64,000 nt of DNA. Origin: a virus. Positions 1-8,856 of the stretch are shown in pieces. The translations under genes and the position numbers were made by a program. The stretch covers positions 1 through 64,000 of the IMG/VR virus record IMGVR_UViG_3300042402_003577; one strand, given 5' to 3'. The number at the start of each line of letters is the position of its first letter. Positions within the stretch are counted from its first letter, which is position 1. A model generated the notes under the pieces. It did no database searches and was not told where the DNA came from. It was given only the letters and a program-made list of their open reading frames with translations.

Positions 1-66
1 TATCTCAATGCAGATGAATTAAGTGGCCTAGCTTGTTCTGGGGGAGCATGTGAGATTAACTTTTAA
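1..66 (+). CDS. C-terminal end of an unknown protein (partial)
   Basis: The window opens inside a reading frame that ends at TAA (64-66). The last visible residues are LSGLACSGGACEINF. Only 21 residues are visible, so no family can be named. The frame is open from base 1, and the strong terminator 14 bases downstream supports this being the real 3' end of a gene transcribed rightward. The Cys/Gly-rich tail is the only notable property. Confidence 0.55.
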   Translation, partial: YLNADELSGLACSGGACEINF

Positions 67-79
67 TTATCTTATCTAA

Positions 80-116
80 AATAATCCTCACTACACTGTG
101 GGGATTATTTTTTTTT
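80..116 (+). terminator. Rho-independent terminator
   Basis: A 12-bp stem (80-91 pairs with 98-109, one G-T wobble) with a 6-nt loop is followed by a run of T to about 116. It closes the partial gene at the left edge and isolates the next promoter. Confidence 0.85.
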
Positions 117-137
117 ATAGATTTAAAATAAAATATC

Positions 138-145
138 TATCTTTG
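138..145 (+). promoter_or_regulatory. Bacteroidota-type -7 promoter element (TATCTTTG)
   Basis: TATCTTTG matches the TAnnTTTG -7 consensus of Bacteroidota sigma factors. It lies between the terminator at 80-116 and the start codon at 167, with a predicted start of transcription near 152. No clear -33 TTG is seen upstream, only a T-rich tract. It probably drives the rightward cluster 167-2473. Confidence 0.65.
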
Positions 146-166
146 CATTAAATATAAAAATTGTTT

Positions 167-583
167 ATGAAAATAACCCTATTGATCGTATCTGCTATTG
201 TTCTTTTAGCTTTACCCTCAAAAGAAGATTGCCCTTGTAACAGAATACATCACCCTCAAAGATTAGTCTTATTAGATTCATCTAAAACATTGCAAGGCAG
301 AGTTGAAAAAGTAGAATCAGATATTGATGGAGATGTTCATATTCAATTAAGAATTAAAGATACTTTTTTATTAGCTAAAAATAATTACAAAGATGAAAAT
401 GGTTGTATGGTGGGTGAAATTGTTTGTGCAGTTCCTTCAGTATTTCCAATTTGTTGGTTTTATAAAAATAAAATAACTATTCCTAAAGAAGGGGATAATG
501 TTGAAATAGAAGGCCCTTATGTTTTTGACAAAACACATGAGATAACAGAAATACACCCTATAATGAATTTAAAAATTAAATAA
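167..583 (+). CDS. Exported small protein with OB-fold-like pattern
   Basis: A 138-aa protein. I chose the ATG at 167; a TTG six bases upstream is also in frame. The N-terminus (MKITLLIVSAIVLLALP) is a signal peptide or membrane anchor, followed by a Cys pair (CPC) a few residues later. The mature part has a GRVEKVESDIDGDVHI stretch, a central Cys pair, a GDNVEIEGPYV strand and a closing EIHP motif. That strand order recalls secreted OB-fold proteins with a 'DGDxHI ... REIHP' signature, but I recall this pattern rather than having searched it. It is the first gene after a consensus promoter and is followed 5 bases later by thyX. The function is unknown; a role in the host periplasm is inferred only from the signal peptide. 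Confidence 0.6.
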   Translation: MKITLLIVSAIVLLALPSKEDCPCNRIHHPQRLVLLDSSKTLQGRVEKVESDIDGDVHIQLRIKDTFLLAKNNYKDENGCMVGEIVCAVPSVFPICWFYKNKITIPKEGDNVEIEGPYVFDKTHEITEIHPIMNLKIK

Positions 584-588
584 AAAAT

Positions 589-1260
589 ATGAATAACACA
601 GTAGAATTATTAGGGTTTTATGGAGATGATACTGTACATGCACAATCAGCATGGACATCAACATCAAGAGATTTAACTGAAGATAAAATAAATAGAATAC
701 CTAAATTATTAAATATGTTGGCTTCGGAAGGGCATCACACACCTTTTGAAAAAAGTATGTTACATTTTTTAGTTACAGTAGACCAAGCAACTCACATTCA
801 TCTCTTAAAACATAGAATTGGGGTTAGTATTAATGGAGAATCAGCTCGTTATAAGGAGCTAAAAGAAAATAAGTATTATTTACCTGAAGATTGGAAAGGT
901 ATTGTTTTAAAAGAACAATTAGAATTAGGTGGTCCTGTAAATAAAATGATTGATTGGTATGAGAAATTAGATAATTTTACTTATGAAGCAAATCAATTAT
1001 ATCACCAATCATTAGAAGAACTTACACCTATTCTTGGTAGAAAAAGAGCTAAAGAGTCTGCAAGGTTCTTTAAAACAATAAATAGTCAAATAACTATGGA
1101 TGTATCTTTTAATTGGAGAAGTTTTTATCATTTTCAACAATTAAGAAATAGTGAACATAGTCAGAAAGAAGTGCGAGAATTAGCACAAGAAATGTTAGAA
1201 TTAGTAAAAAATATAGAGGGTAATCCTTTTGAACATACAATTAAAGCTTTTAAATTATAA
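589..1260 (+). CDS. thyX: Flavin-dependent thymidylate synthase ThyX
   Basis: This 223-aa protein converts dUMP to dTMP using FAD and methylenetetrahydrofolate, supplying thymidine for phage DNA synthesis. The ThyX signature is visible as KHRIGVSINGESARY (residues 74-88), a one-residue-longer, K-for-R variant of the canonical RHRxxSxNExSxRY nucleotide/FAD-binding motif. The N-terminal GHHTPFEK (48-55) and the distal FNWRSFYHFQQLRNS with QKEVRELA are also typical. The length matches phage ThyX proteins (210-260 aa). It sits in a short rightward cluster with a Nmad1-like gene, consistent with nucleotide metabolism. The start is ATG after an A-rich leader with no Shine-Dalgarno. Identification is secure. 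Confidence 0.95.
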   Translation: MNNTVELLGFYGDDTVHAQSAWTSTSRDLTEDKINRIPKLLNMLASEGHHTPFEKSMLHFLVTVDQATHIHLLKHRIGVSINGESARYKELKENKYYLPEDWKGIVLKEQLELGGPVNKMIDWYEKLDNFTYEANQLYHQSLEELTPILGRKRAKESARFFKTINSQITMDVSFNWRSFYHFQQLRNSEHSQKEVRELAQEMLELVKNIEGNPFEHTIKAFKL

Positions 1261-1264
1261 AAAT

Positions 1265-1609
1265 ATGACATCACAAAAACAATTAGAAATTCTAGAAAAA
1301 TTAGACGCTAAAACTTTAAATATCATTAAGTTAAAAGCAAATGACTATGCATCAGAAGACGTACTCTCTAACTTTAAAATAGTGAGTAATGTTGTTAAAA
1401 CAATAGGTATAGATATTTCAGCACCAGAAGGTTACGCTACACTAATGGTAATATTAAAGTTTGTAAGAATTTGGAATTTGAAAACAGAAGGAAAAGATAT
1501 TATGAATGAATCTCTCCTTGATTCTTATGAAGATGCAATAAACTATCTTAAATTAGCCTATTGCTGTGAAATAGAAAATAATGACAATAAATTTATTAAA
1601 GCCAATTAA
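1265..1609 (+). CDS. DUF1599/Nmad1-like small helical protein
   Basis: A 114-aa all-helical protein. I chose the ATG at 1265, 4 bases after thyX; the frame is open further upstream but lacks an ATG there. Motifs are KANDYAS (24-30), a following LSNFK, a hydrophobic helix (LMVILKFVRIW) and NESLLDSYEDAINYL (81-95). This order (K-x-x-DY, NF, K-x-x-R, DESxxDxxxDxxNY) matches the DUF1599/Nmad1 family, common in phages and linked to modified-nucleotide metabolism or MazG-like NTP handling. Placement after thyX supports a nucleotide-related role. The exact activity is not known; the family call is from memory of the motif. Confidence 0.6.
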   Translation: MTSQKQLEILEKLDAKTLNIIKLKANDYASEDVLSNFKIVSNVVKTIGIDISAPEGYATLMVILKFVRIWNLKTEGKDIMNESLLDSYEDAINYLKLAYCCEIENNDNKFIKAN

Positions 1610-1611
1610 TT

Positions 1612-2247
1612 ATGTCCCAACTCAACGCAAACACTCCTTACATAGAATGTAAGATAAGAAAAGAATTTATAGGACTAGAAGAAGATCTGTCAGGATTTAT
1701 CTTTGGGGTGAAGTCTGTTATCAACTATCCTATGTTATTTCATTTCCAGTCTAAAATAGGGGCTATTATGTGGAATATGCCTATATCTGCTTTTCAGCAC
1801 ATTGATGACTATGATGTACTTTCTGATAAAGAGCAAAAAAGACTCTCTTTATTGGAGAGTTGGGATTGCCAATCTAATGCTATATCAGTCACTTGTTTTA
1901 AGTTTTTGCAACATAAAAGAGTGGATGTATTTTGCAGAGATGGAAAATGGAGAAGTGGTATCTATCATTTTACAATAGATGATTATGAGACTGATCCTAA
2001 TAGTGTTAATGTAGGGTATGCGGAAGATTTAGATAGCAAATGCTTTCATTTTATCGAACTAGATTGTGGTAACTTTTGTATCCAACCTAATAATTTACTA
2101 AGATGGCACAATGCAGACTTTATTAAGCCTTATGATAAAGAATCCCCACCTAAGATTAAAATTAATAATCCAAGAATGTCTAGTGAGGATGTGGATATGA
2201 CTTATGCAAATAGTCCTTATTATATTTATAGACCAGAAAATATTTAA
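1612..2247 (+). CDS. Unknown protein of the rightward cluster
   Basis: A 211-aa soluble protein with no signal peptide or membrane segment and no motif I recognise. It starts 2 bases after the previous stop. It is rich in aromatic residues and Cys. The middle (about 95-120) alternates Cys, Lys and aromatic residues in a beta-like pattern, and the C-terminus is Pro/Asn-rich. Tight spacing on both sides makes it part of the thyX operon. I assign no function. Confidence 0.7.
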   Translation: MSQLNANTPYIECKIRKEFIGLEEDLSGFIFGVKSVINYPMLFHFQSKIGAIMWNMPISAFQHIDDYDVLSDKEQKRLSLLESWDCQSNAISVTCFKFLQHKRVDVFCRDGKWRSGIYHFTIDDYETDPNSVNVGYAEDLDSKCFHFIELDCGNFCIQPNNLLRWHNADFIKPYDKESPPKIKINNPRMSSEDVDMTYANSPYYIYRPENI

Positions 2248-2251
2248 AATT

Positions 2252-2473
2252 ATGAAACAAGATTGGGTACAAGAGCTAGAGGCTCAAAGAATTTTTAAAG
2301 AAAAAACTAAGTTACAAGCTGACGAATTTTATTGGTCTGATGGTAAGCTAGTATTTACTGAACAATACCACCTTCGCAGGGGCAGATGCTGCAACAATTT
2401 ATGCAAACATTGCCCTTTCAATGATATATCTGAAGGAGATGAATATAGAGAAAGAAACTTTGATGAAGATTAA
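2252..2473 (+). CDS. DUF5522-like Cys-rich small protein
   Basis: A 73-aa protein. I chose the ATG at 2252, just after the upstream stop; an in-frame ATG at 2204 would overlap the previous gene by 44 bases. The core FTEQYHLRRGRCCNNLCKHCPF (split: YHLRRGRCC at 39-47, then C51 and C54) matches the small Bacteroidota family DUF5522, which carries 'YHLxRGxCCxxxCxHCP' and probably binds a metal through the four Cys. Such proteins are common in Bacteroidota chromosomes, so this may be a host-acquired gene. It is the last gene of the rightward operon. Its role is unknown. Confidence 0.75.
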   Translation: MKQDWVQELEAQRIFKEKTKLQADEFYWSDGKLVFTEQYHLRRGRCCNNLCKHCPFNDISEGDEYRERNFDED

Positions 2474-2517
2474 ATTTATATATATGGAAATTATAATAGA
2501 AGATGTATTAGGTTAAA

Positions 2518-2551
2518 AATAAAAGCCTCTCTTAACGGAGAGGCTTTTATT
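2518..2551. terminator. Bidirectional terminator between convergent operons
   Basis: A 14-bp perfect stem (2518-2531 pairs with 2538-2551) with a 6-nt loop, flanked by A/T on both sides so that U runs form in either direction. It separates the rightward cluster from the leftward virion block whose last gene stops at 2554. Confidence 0.9.
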
Positions 2552-2553
2552 AT

Positions 2554-5500
2554 TTACTCCTCTTCAGGAGGATTTATTTCGTTTTCCAGGTTTCTACCAT
2601 AAGCTTTGTAGTATCCATTTCTCAACTTGTAAATCATATTTTCAAGTTCATTTGTAGGAATATCTAGATATTTTTCTTGTCTTAATTCACTACTTTGCAT
2701 AGCATCTCTAAGTCTATTTCCTATTAAGAAGTCTTTTAAGAATTCTTCACCTACATTAACTTCCCTCGTAACATATCCTTTTTTGTTATAGAAGTATCTT
2801 GTTTTCATCAAAGGAATTTCTCCTCCTGTTACATCCATTAATTTTGTTTCTGTTTCTTCTGAAAATGGCAAGATACCTGTTAATTTATATAAACCAACTG
2901 ATCCAGACCAATAGAGATTTTTAGCTAAATCATCCACGGTACCTGCAACAGGTGAAATTTTTCTATAATCAAAAGTAAGTATGCCTTCATTGGCTTTTCT
3001 ACCCATTGGATCAGTGTTCCAAGAGAACCCAAGTCTACCTTCTGAAAAAGGAACCCAAGTTCTGAAAATCTCACTTGATACTACTTCAGATACTGAGGCA
3101 ATATATGTAGCAACTTCTTCCTCCTCTAAAGGCGGGTAGGCAAATTTCAATGCAGCCTTTAAAAGAAGAAACATAGTTAAAATGCTCGCCACTTTTTTAT
3201 AGTTATTTGCTTCGTATTGATTCAATCTCTGTTGCTTGTTGGCTTCTACCAATAATTCTTTAAAGATTTCTTCTTTAGTTTTACCTTTAAACCCTGCATA
3301 ATAAGCTGGGCCTTCTTTTCTTTCTCCTCCTTGAGCTACAATTGCATCTTGTTCTTCTGCAAATTTTATTGCTTTTTCTTGTGAGTCTGCCGCTTCTAAT
3401 AAAGATTTTGTAACTATATTTTTATTTTTTGACAAATATAAAAATACATTTGACAATATTCCCAAATCTTCTAACAATCCTTTTGTTTTAATATTATTTA
3501 TTCTCATAATATTATTGACACTGTCAGGAGATAGTTTAGCTTTAAATCTATTACCAACCCCTCTTCCTAACGCTTTAGCCAAGGTAATTACAAATCCTTC
3601 TTCGCTTCCTTCTAAATTCGGATCATTTTTCTTTCTTCCAAATGCTGTGTATACTCCTGGTAATACATAATGCTGATACATAAATAAAGCTGTACCGATG
3701 GCAGTAGTGGCTACTCTAGGTTTTAACAGTATATTATAAACCCCTTGAGATCTTTGTCTAAAATAATCTATGTTTTGTAGTAGTGTTCTGTTAAGGTATA
3801 AATCTATTTCTAAAGGAACCAAAGCCTCTTTCTGTAGATTTTTTGGTACAATTGCTCTTAAATTAATGTCTTTTGCATACCCAGGTTCTAGTTGTAGATC
3901 TTCTGCGTTTTGTATTTCATTGATATTGTTGAAATATATTTTCTTAGCAACCTTATCATCAAATGAAAGCCTTCCATCTTTTATGGTTAGATGCTTAATA
4001 ATATCAATTTTTTTACCATTTTCATCTATTAGTTTTGTATCTCTTAAAAATTTATATACAAGAACACTACTAATAAAAGATTCTCCCAACTCACTGACTA
4101 TTTGTCCGTTATTCAGCCTTAGTTTTTGAACCAATGAAGAATCAGAATAATCAAAGTCAACAATACCCCCAAAACTACTTGATCTCAAATGTTTTTTAAT
4201 CATTTGAATTTTGTTTTGCTCTAGGGCTACTCTTGAATTTTTTCCTCTGGATAAAAACATCATATTAAGAGAGTAGACTGTGGCATCTTTTATAGCTGGC
4301 ATAGTAGCTAATAGGCCTCCGTTTGCTGAAATCATACTAATACCTGTAAGAATATTCTTTACACCTGTATTAAGATTTCCTGTCAATTGGTTGAATCCTG
4401 TTTGAGCGGCCAGCACTCTCATAAATTTCATTGCAAATGAGTTTGGATAGATTTTATTATACCAATATCTATCAATGTAAATAGCCTCTAAATAATTATC
4501 ACCAATACTATTTCCTTTATTATCTTCTCTCTTTCTGTATAAATCATTCATAGCTCTTATAGAGCCTTCATACATAGATTTATTCTCATACTCTTTAGTA
4601 GCGTATATAAAAGATTTAAAATTATCTAAATATTGATTAGAACGCAAAGCAGGTTCAATATACTCAGTATATTTTTGAGGAATAACATCTATTTTATTTT
4701 TCTTATTAGCTTGTTTTTCATCTACCGCAGAAAAAATATTAAAAAACATTTTTTTCAACCACATTTCTATTTTATTAGTAGGCAAAGAATTTTCAGTACC
4801 AGTGCTAATAATATTGTCATCTTTGTTAATTTCAAACTGCAAAGCTGTACTATAAACTCCTAGTGACTTAGCTAAAGCAACTGCCATTTTCTTCAACCCT
4901 TTACTATCGGTTATTCTACCATAAGTATCTCCATATATAGACATAAATTTAACCGCTTGGTTTGATATTCTATTGTAGAAAAAATATGAGAAAACCATGG
5001 AAGATACCCCTAAAGTCAAAGGACTTACCAACCCTGCCCCTATTCCAAATAGCATTGGAGTATTTGCTACTCCTGCAAAAGGTATTACTACTTGAGTAAT
5101 AATTTTGGCAACATCAAAGTTTCTACCAAAAATATTTATAAATCTTTTGTCACCAAACATTTGTAAATACTCAGAATCTTTTTTAGCTCCTTTAGGTAAG
5201 AAATTAGAAGGGAGGTTATTTTGTTTATTCCATGTTTTAAGGTAGTTAACCATATCCATTTTAGCCACAGCTAAAGCATCTCCTTTTTTAGCTTTATCTT
5301 CTAGGTCTAAGTATTCTTTGTTGGTGTATTCTTTAGCGTCAGGGTGAGAATCTGATAATTCAAACAAAAATTCATCTCCCCATACATCTATATTTATCTT
5401 GTCAGGATAAAAATTTCCCTCAGTATCCGTAGCATACCCTATTTTATACTTATATTTATTTAAAAGTCCTTCTACAAAATCAAGTTCACTTTTAAATACA

Positions 5501-8500
5501 GGGTTTAATTTTGGATTTCCCTCTTTATCTAAATCAGGGGTTCCGTCTGGCTTTAAAAGAACTCTTTTGTTACTATCTACAGTAAAATATTTCTCCTCTA
5601 ATAGAGTTCTTTTTTGTGCTATTAATTCGTCTAAAGCAAACTCTAAATCTCCTAAATCATTAGAAATAAGCTCTATCTCATCGTTTGTCCAATCAAAGTT
5701 TTTATCATTTAAAGCTTCTCTAATATTTTCGATATTTCTATCAATAAAATTTTTCAACGCATCTAAACTATTATCACTTAGAGCAATGGAGCTATAATTT
5801 GGAGTGCTATGCTCTAAATCATATAGAGCTTTTTCAGCCATTAAATAATTCTTTGCATAATCAAATTCTTCTTGAGTTATTTTTTTGTTCTTCAACAATT
5901 CCCCTAAAGAATCAAATACTTGTTTAGGAGAATTAAATGCTACTTGCTGTAAACCTTGAATTTGGGCATTGTTAGCAAAAGGTAGGTTGCGCAATTTATC
6001 TTTTAGATTTTTTGCGGCTAGTCCCGAATATTTAGAGAAATTTAACTTAGTTATTAGATTGCCTGTAGATCTTCCTTTATCGTCTTTTTCGGAAAGCCAT
6101 TCTTGGCTTTGAGCATTAGCTCCATTTTGATATAATCTATTTTCAATTTTTTGAACTTCAGCAACTTCTTTGGAAGCACGTTCTTTTCCCATTTGCTCCA
6201 TGGCCCATACAAATCTGTCTACACTTTGTATAAATGTATCATTTTGCATGGTTACAGGAGTGATACCTTTACTAAAGAAATTTCTTATATTATTAAGCAT
6301 TCCTTTAGAATATTCTATTATATTGTTATTCTTGTCTGCAATAGTTTTTGCATCTGTATTAGCAAAATAAACTTCATTTTGATAATTTAAAAATCTTTTT
6401 TGATCTTCTGTGCTCAAAGCAGACATATAAATGTCTAAAATTTGTTTTACGTTTTCAAGGTAGATGCTTTCTATCTTTGTCATCATAGCCTGAACTCCAT
6501 CAGCATTCAATAAATCGAAAGCTTTTATAATCTCATCATTCTCTGTTATTGAAGGGTCTAATGCATATATTATATCTTTGAACTCTTTAAGATCCTTAGT
6601 ATCTAACTTCATTAGTTTAGAAGTACTTTCTATTGATTTTGAAAGAGCGTATAAAGACTGTAAATAATTTACATAGCTGGCCAATTTTGACAAAGATTTG
6701 TTGTAATCATCATAACTTAGCTTGATTAGATTTTCTCTATTAAATTCTACTGCTAATTCTTTAGGTATATTTAATTTCTTAAATTGTTCAAAGGCCCCTG
6801 TCAAACGTCTAATAGTACTCACTGATGCAAAAACCATATTAGATAGTATCTTTGATTTATCTGCATCTTGCTCATTCTTTTTAGCCAATATACTTAATAA
6901 GTAACTAGAAGAGTCTACTGCTTTTATCTGATTTGACTCTACCGCTTGTTGTCTAATATTAGTAAGAGTATTTTCTAAGTTTTCTATAATAAGGTCTGCG
7001 CCTAATTCAAATTTTTTAGATCGGTCTGCTAAAACAGTTCCGCTTTCATTTCCTGTAATTTCGAAATTTAATTGGTATAGCTCATCATAATTTATATTAG
7101 CAGCATCTAATCCTTCTGCTAAATTTTCACTGAAAAACATTTTTTTCAATTGATTTAAGGAATTTAAGTATTCCATTTTATCATCTGAAAATAATGATGC
7201 AATATAGTTTATAATTCTTTTTACTGAAGATTTAACTGATAATGGTACAGTTTCTTCTTTATCTTGTAAAGAATTCTTTAACACTTTACCCATTATCTCT
7301 TCCTCTGTCTTATCTACATCTCCGTCATACTGGGCAAGATACTTGTCATAAAACAATTCATATTCTCTTGTTCTTGAGATGTATTGCTTTAAGTTTTGGT
7401 AAAGCTCCCCATCTTTAGGCAACATCGCTATAATAAAGTGAGCCACCTCTTCCGTTAGAGCATCTGTATTTCCTTCAGAAACATAGATAACTTTTTCAAA
7501 CAAATTAGCTACACCATTAGCGGGTATAAATTTACCTGTCTTTTCAAAGTATTGTTTTTGAAAATCTTCAATATTGGCAATTGTTATTCCAAATTTTTCC
7601 GCAAATCTAAGCAATAATTCTTCTAGATTCTTTTCTCTAAAAGAAACAAAAGCTTTAGAGGTAGGATCTGACATAACTTTCTCATACTGAGAAGGACTGT
7701 CAAACATATCAAACTTAGCTCTATAAACAGCTAAATTTAATTCTTCATCAGGTGTTAAATCTGTTCTATCTTTTAAGTTAGTATATTCTTCCCACTGTTG
7801 AGGGATAGATTTAGTTGGCTCAGGTGCCAAAGGTTCTACTCTCTCAGGGTGTGTCTCTGGAGTTGTAGGAGTGTATGCAGGTTCTTCAAAATCTGATAAT
7901 GTTACAAAAGAATCTGGGAGATCTTCTGAAGATTTAAATTCTTCTATCTCACCAGTTGGTTGAATAAATGGCGTGATAACTTCTGGTTCTACTACACTAG
8001 AAAATCTTTTAGCAATATCCTTAAATTCCTGTGAACTGTATTTTTTTGGATTTTTACCGTCTGAACCAGTCTTTACATTTTCCTTTGTATCTAAATCAAA
8101 TAAACTCTCCTGACCAGACTCTTCCCCAAAGGCTATTGCTTCTTCCCTCATATCTCTAGGAGCAATCACATTTAAATCTATAGAAGCATCTTCCCCGTTA
8201 GAGAACTTGTATATTCCAACCTTAACCGCATTGCCTCCTAATTTATCTTGGTTTGCTTCAACAAAGTCTGCTATTCTTTCTGGAGTCAGGTCCGATACCT
8301 TTAAATTCTCACTGATGACAGGTATAACTAATCCTCCTTTATCGTAAATAGTACCATCCAAATTAAATGTCTGGCCATCTCCGTCTTCTTTTGGCTCGGA
8401 AGCCTTTATCCTATCAACTTCTGTTTGGGTATTTTGGATTATAGACATTCTATCTACAATTGCTTCTCCAAATTCCTCTACCCCAGTCATCAGATCTTCT

Positions 8501-8781
8501 TCTGTAACTAAAGGAAGAACATCTACACTTACTTTATTTTCTAAGGCCTTTACTACTTCGGCACCAAGATCTGAATTTAGCTTAGAAACAAATTCATTCT
8601 GAGAAACCCTCTTTTTAGTCCCCTCCTTATTAAATACAAAATTGCCCGCTTTTCTTGAAAATAGGGTTGAATTAGAAATATCTTCAAATACCTTTAAGCC
8701 AATAGCATTTAGCTTATCCGCTAATCCAGGGTTACTTTCTCTAAATCTTTTTTCTACATTAGGTAATGAGCAACTAGCCAT
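2554..8781 (-). CDS. Giant virion cargo protein with membrane segments (2075 aa)
   Basis: A 2075-aa protein, last gene of the late block. The N-terminal 600 residues are acidic and Pro/Thr-rich in parts. Near residue 444 lies TEEVAHFIIAML, resembling the zincin helix found in phage polyvalent proteins but with the first His of HExxH replaced, so probably inactive or divergent. Residues about 600-1100 are long helices. Hydrophobic segments occur near 1230-1270 (VVIPFAGVANTPMLFG and following), about 1475-1500, about 1700 and about 1870, suggesting insertion into the host envelope. There is no RNA polymerase DxDGD motif. Position beside the 3647-aa protein and downstream of the tail muzzle fits an ejected internal protein as in crAss-like phages. 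A promoter/terminator pair lies just upstream. Function inferred from context only. Confidence 0.75.
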   Translation of the reverse strand: MASCSLPNVEKRFRESNPGLADKLNAIGLKVFEDISNSTLFSRKAGNFVFNKEGTKKRVSQNEFVSKLNSDLGAEVVKALENKVSVDVLPLVTEEDLMTGVEEFGEAIVDRMSIIQNTQTEVDRIKASEPKEDGDGQTFNLDGTIYDKGGLVIPVISENLKVSDLTPERIADFVEANQDKLGGNAVKVGIYKFSNGEDASIDLNVIAPRDMREEAIAFGEESGQESLFDLDTKENVKTGSDGKNPKKYSSQEFKDIAKRFSSVVEPEVITPFIQPTGEIEEFKSSEDLPDSFVTLSDFEEPAYTPTTPETHPERVEPLAPEPTKSIPQQWEEYTNLKDRTDLTPDEELNLAVYRAKFDMFDSPSQYEKVMSDPTSKAFVSFREKNLEELLLRFAEKFGITIANIEDFQKQYFEKTGKFIPANGVANLFEKVIYVSEGNTDALTEEVAHFIIAMLPKDGELYQNLKQYISRTREYELFYDKYLAQYDGDVDKTEEEIMGKVLKNSLQDKEETVPLSVKSSVKRIINYIASLFSDDKMEYLNSLNQLKKMFFSENLAEGLDAANINYDELYQLNFEITGNESGTVLADRSKKFELGADLIIENLENTLTNIRQQAVESNQIKAVDSSSYLLSILAKKNEQDADKSKILSNMVFASVSTIRRLTGAFEQFKKLNIPKELAVEFNRENLIKLSYDDYNKSLSKLASYVNYLQSLYALSKSIESTSKLMKLDTKDLKEFKDIIYALDPSITENDEIIKAFDLLNADGVQAMMTKIESIYLENVKQILDIYMSALSTEDQKRFLNYQNEVYFANTDAKTIADKNNNIIEYSKGMLNNIRNFFSKGITPVTMQNDTFIQSVDRFVWAMEQMGKERASKEVAEVQKIENRLYQNGANAQSQEWLSEKDDKGRSTGNLITKLNFSKYSGLAAKNLKDKLRNLPFANNAQIQGLQQVAFNSPKQVFDSLGELLKNKKITQEEFDYAKNYLMAEKALYDLEHSTPNYSSIALSDNSLDALKNFIDRNIENIREALNDKNFDWTNDEIELISNDLGDLEFALDELIAQKRTLLEEKYFTVDSNKRVLLKPDGTPDLDKEGNPKLNPVFKSELDFVEGLLNKYKYKIGYATDTEGNFYPDKINIDVWGDEFLFELSDSHPDAKEYTNKEYLDLEDKAKKGDALAVAKMDMVNYLKTWNKQNNLPSNFLPKGAKKDSEYLQMFGDKRFINIFGRNFDVAKIITQVVIPFAGVANTPMLFGIGAGLVSPLTLGVSSMVFSYFFYNRISNQAVKFMSIYGDTYGRITDSKGLKKMAVALAKSLGVYSTALQFEINKDDNIISTGTENSLPTNKIEMWLKKMFFNIFSAVDEKQANKKNKIDVIPQKYTEYIEPALRSNQYLDNFKSFIYATKEYENKSMYEGSIRAMNDLYRKREDNKGNSIGDNYLEAIYIDRYWYNKIYPNSFAMKFMRVLAAQTGFNQLTGNLNTGVKNILTGISMISANGGLLATMPAIKDATVYSLNMMFLSRGKNSRVALEQNKIQMIKKHLRSSSFGGIVDFDYSDSSLVQKLRLNNGQIVSELGESFISSVLVYKFLRDTKLIDENGKKIDIIKHLTIKDGRLSFDDKVAKKIYFNNINEIQNAEDLQLEPGYAKDINLRAIVPKNLQKEALVPLEIDLYLNRTLLQNIDYFRQRSQGVYNILLKPRVATTAIGTALFMYQHYVLPGVYTAFGRKKNDPNLEGSEEGFVITLAKALGRGVGNRFKAKLSPDSVNNIMRINNIKTKGLLEDLGILSNVFLYLSKNKNIVTKSLLEAADSQEKAIKFAEEQDAIVAQGGERKEGPAYYAGFKGKTKEEIFKELLVEANKQQRLNQYEANNYKKVASILTMFLLLKAALKFAYPPLEEEEVATYIASVSEVVSSEIFRTWVPFSEGRLGFSWNTDPMGRKANEGILTFDYRKISPVAGTVDDLAKNLYWSGSVGLYKLTGILPFSEETETKLMDVTGGEIPLMKTRYFYNKKGYVTREVNVGEEFLKDFLIGNRLRDAMQSSELRQEKYLDIPTNELENMIYKLRNGYYKAYGRNLENEINPPEEE

Positions 8782-8799
8782 ATATTATACATTGTTTAT

Positions 8800-8833
8800 A
8801 AAAAAATGTTTCCCTACCAAAAGGCTGGGAAAC
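8800..8833 (-). terminator. Terminator after the ferritin gene
   Basis: On the minus strand GTTTCCC (8833-8827) pairs with GGGAAAC (8814-8808); the stem continues inside with GCC/GGT around a TTTT loop after one A-A mismatch. Seven U follow (8806-8800). It lies between the ferritin stop and the start of the 2075-aa gene, and overlaps the predicted start of the promoter at 8838-8845. Confidence 0.75.
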
Positions 8834-8837
8834 AATA

Positions 8838-8845
8838 CAAAAGTA
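8838..8845 (-). promoter_or_regulatory. Promoter element TACTTTTG upstream of the 2075-aa gene
   Basis: The minus strand reads TACTTTTG, a match to TAnnTTTG and identical to the two elements at 36577-36584 and 36618-36625. The predicted transcript would start within the first arm of the hairpin at 8808-8833, so it would not form that full terminator stem. Confidence 0.6.
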
Positions 8846-8856
8846 AGAAATAATTT

